In this document: positions 52,937 to 54,360 of the stretch, piece after piece
Layout: every line of letters starts with the position of its first letter
How positions within the stretch are numbered: position 1 is the stretch's first letter
DNA from: Pelatocladus maniniholoensis HA4357-MV3
Lineage (GTDB): Bacteria; Cyanobacteriota; Cyanobacteriia; Cyanobacteriales; Nostocaceae
Length of the DNA: 54,360 bases
Assembly: GCA_019359115.1 (NCBI GenBank)
Contig: JAHHHW010000097.1
Span: forward strand, 1-54,360
Reading direction: 5' to 3'
The notes under the pieces: generated by a model
The model's input: only the letters and a program-made list of their open reading frames with translations
Database searches by the model: none
What the model was told of the DNA's origin: nothing
Position numbers and translations under genes: made by a program

Positions 52937-52970
52937 ATCCCCGACTTCTCTAAAAGACCGGGGATTTTTG
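52937..52970 (+). terminator. Rho-independent terminator after the hydrolase gene
   Basis: ATCCCCG and CGGGGAT enclose a 15-base loop, then TTTTTG, 28 bases after the stop. The left arm with its loop start (GATCCCCGACTTC) recurs at 54030 without the right arm. Confidence 0.85.
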
Positions 52971-53071
52971 TTATGTGTTCAACTTCCACAAATCACATGC
53001 GATCGCTATATTTTAGAGCAAGACATCGTAGTTGTTAAAAAACACTTTTTTTTAATTCATTTTTAATTTTT

Positions 53072-53254
53072 TCACTTCTGCTTGAGGTTATAGATGATGG
53101 ATGGCTGGGTATTTGGAATATTTACGGAAGAGTAATTAGCAATAACTAACAGAGGTAATGTCAAAGTTAGCAAACCGATCACAGTTCCGATGATGTCTGC
53201 CAAACGATGGGAAGATGCGTCGGTTGAATTGGCAGACTGGCTGTTTGAATTCAT
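53072..53254 (-). CDS. Small single-span membrane protein
   Basis: The 60-residue protein reads MNSNSQSANSTDASSHRLAD, then IIGTVIGLLTLTLPLLVIAN YSSVN (split) and PNTQPSIIYNLKQK. A polar Ser/Asn-rich N-terminus precedes one long hydrophobic helix. ATG 53254 has no strong ribosome site (AAACATACTTTTT lies upstream on that strand). I recall similar short cyanobacterial proteins without assigned function. It is followed by AT-rich DNA. Confidence 0.65.
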   Translation of the reverse strand: MNSNSQSANSTDASSHRLADIIGTVIGLLTLTLPLLVIANYSSVNIPNTQPSIIYNLKQK

Positions 53255-54324
53255 AAAAAGTATGTTTGATCACTTTAATTTTGTATTTAGACTCTGTTAT
53301 GTCAGAGTCTAATTACTATTTTAGCTACTTTTTAACTGTAATTTTTTTTATTGTCAAGCATTGTATCTCTCTTAATCAAGCTACTTCCAAATTTTTTGTA
53401 TCTGCAACACTTGATACTAAATTTTTCTGACAAAAATTTTATAATCATGTAGTTATTACTGCTTAACTTTTTGTTAACCTCTACAATATCTGTATTGTTT
53501 ATTATCTAAATTTAGAGCATTAAAGAATACAATCATCAATTTTATTTTCATTATTTTTTGTAATCTTATATACAGTAGTTTTGATATATGGGAGTCAAAA
53601 AGGCTTAAAAACTGAGTTTAGAGGTTTTTTATTTTTGTAAATTGACTCAAAAATATACTAAATTAAATTATGCCTATATATTTATTTTTATCTTCTTGAG
53701 ATTAGTAAGTAATAGTACTGAAAAAATGACGTTGAGAGTATCTAAATAAGAAAAGCCTTTAATCCCTAAATATACATTGATAATATAAAAATATTTGTTT
53801 GATATTTTGTAATTTCCATCAGTGATTATACTCAAAAAAAATTAAGCTAATCGAAAAATAGAAAAAATACTATTCTTTTCGATTTTGTCAATCTATAAAT
53901 AGGTAGATAAAAATTATTTCATACTTAAGTAATTAATATAGTCTTTACTCCGCAGTATAATTCTAAAGCAAAAATTAGCATAATTCTTAGAAACTAGTGG
54001 TCTATCGCATTAATTATGAAGGGTTATAGATCCCCGACTTCGTAAAGGTTGTCGGGTATCTGAACACCCACGACTCATCAAAATTAATGCGATGAATCCT
54101 AATATTAGGATTCCTATTTGATTTTTGTTGGCGTAGCCTACACTCTGCGCTTAAAAAAACTCAGTATATATTCTGTTGTCTGTAAGAGTTCCTCATTCCC
54201 TATCTTCACGAATAAATCCATAAACAAAACTGGATGTAACTGCCTAGCTAGTAGTATTTGAGGAAAGGAAAACAGAGACATTACCTTGTAATGCGTTACT
54301 TATCACTTCCAGGAGATTAAGACC
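53255..54324. other. About 1 kb AT-rich non-coding region with palindromes
   Basis: No coding frame is supported. The first 750 bases are strongly AT-rich. At 54094-54113 lies the perfect 20-base palindrome GAATCCTAATATTAGGATTC. Around 54030-54060 is GATCCCCGACTTC, shared with the terminator at 52937. A partial inverted pair, GCATTAATT at 54008 and AATTAATGC at 54082, brackets this part, so 54008-54090 may be a decayed mobile repeat. Confidence 0.55.
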
Positions 54325-54360
54325 ATGCTTAGATGCAGTCGAAAGAAAAGAACGAATATT
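54325..54360 (+). CDS. Possible start of a gene running off the window
   Basis: AGGAGA at 54311-54316 stands 8 bases before ATG 54325, which opens MLRCSRKKRTNI to the window edge. Only 12 codons are visible; it may be chance. Confidence 0.3.
   Translation, partial: MLRCSRKKRTNI

Noticed and set aside
1-54360. tRNA and rRNA genes, riboswitches
   Set aside because: No cloverleaf-type T-loop motif, rRNA core sequence or known riboswitch core was recognised while reading; a covariance-model search would be decisive.

Overview
The window reads as chromosomal DNA of a filamentous cyanobacterium, most likely of the order Nostocales. The grounds are the many HIP1 octamers (GCGATCGC), the photosystem II gene psb30, heptameric tandem repeats and small palindromic repeats typical of Nostoc/Anabaena-type genomes, TPR-rich kinases, an SLH-domain porin-like protein, and gene families such as the DUF6887/DUF6888 pair, YkgJ and LOG. 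No tRNA, rRNA or CRISPR array was recognised.

Region 1 (about 1-8600) is a graveyard of mobile DNA. It holds a tyrosine recombinase broken by an in-frame TAG, a very long perfect palindrome, a truncated IS4-type transposase, and an intact-looking overlapping pair of tiny genes (DUF6888-DUF6887) that resembles a toxin-antitoxin module. It also holds a collapsed prophage on the minus strand: a small-terminase-like gene, then the first codons of what looks like a large terminase joined directly to the middle of a tape-measure-like gene. That gene carries at least four further lesions, including a 189-bp MITE whose precise removal restores the frame. Next to it one 286-codon gene is cut by an IS630 element and by a 164-bp IS200/IS605-like end. 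The IS630 transposase is itself cut by a 26-bp palindromic repeat.

Region 2 (8.6-16 kb) is mostly housekeeping on the minus strand: CsaB, an AbrB-family membrane protein, a histidine kinase with a one-base frameshift, MurE and a glutaredoxin-like protein. It ends in a carbonic anhydrase fragment abutting a TnpB relic.

Region 3 (16-31.6 kb) holds an SLH-FAS1-beta-barrel protein, a PD-(D/E)XK nuclease-like/TPR protein, a rhomboid that has lost both catalytic residues, a Ser/Thr kinase with TPRs, an atypical short-chain dehydrogenase, a pentapeptide-repeat protein diverging from yraN, queA, an HlyD/EmrA-type membrane fusion protein and pnp.

Region 4 (31.6-43.6 kb) holds a GNAT acetyltransferase relic, a SNF2 helicase followed by a SWIM zinc-finger gene, a membrane-anchored VOC-like protein, a sigma-like protein, a secreted TPR protein, psb30 with a MITE sitting in its stop codon, a TnpB relic, a YkgJ protein, aroK, pepA and a DUF7662-XRE regulator.

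Region 5 (43.6-54.4 kb) holds a candidate small RNA, a LOG-family gene, pdxA, a VapC relic, a TAXI-type solute-binding protein fused to a duplicated cytoplasmic tail, a rhodanese fold without its cysteine, RNase D, a CAP protein, a truncated Tat lipoprotein, sufE, an alpha/beta hydrolase, a small membrane protein, and about 1 kb of AT-rich non-coding DNA at the right end.

Most genes are monocistronic and separated by hairpins. Clear functional links are SNF2 with SWIM, DUF6888 with DUF6887, and small terminase with the terminase/tape-measure relic. All family calls come from reading the sequence; no database search was run.
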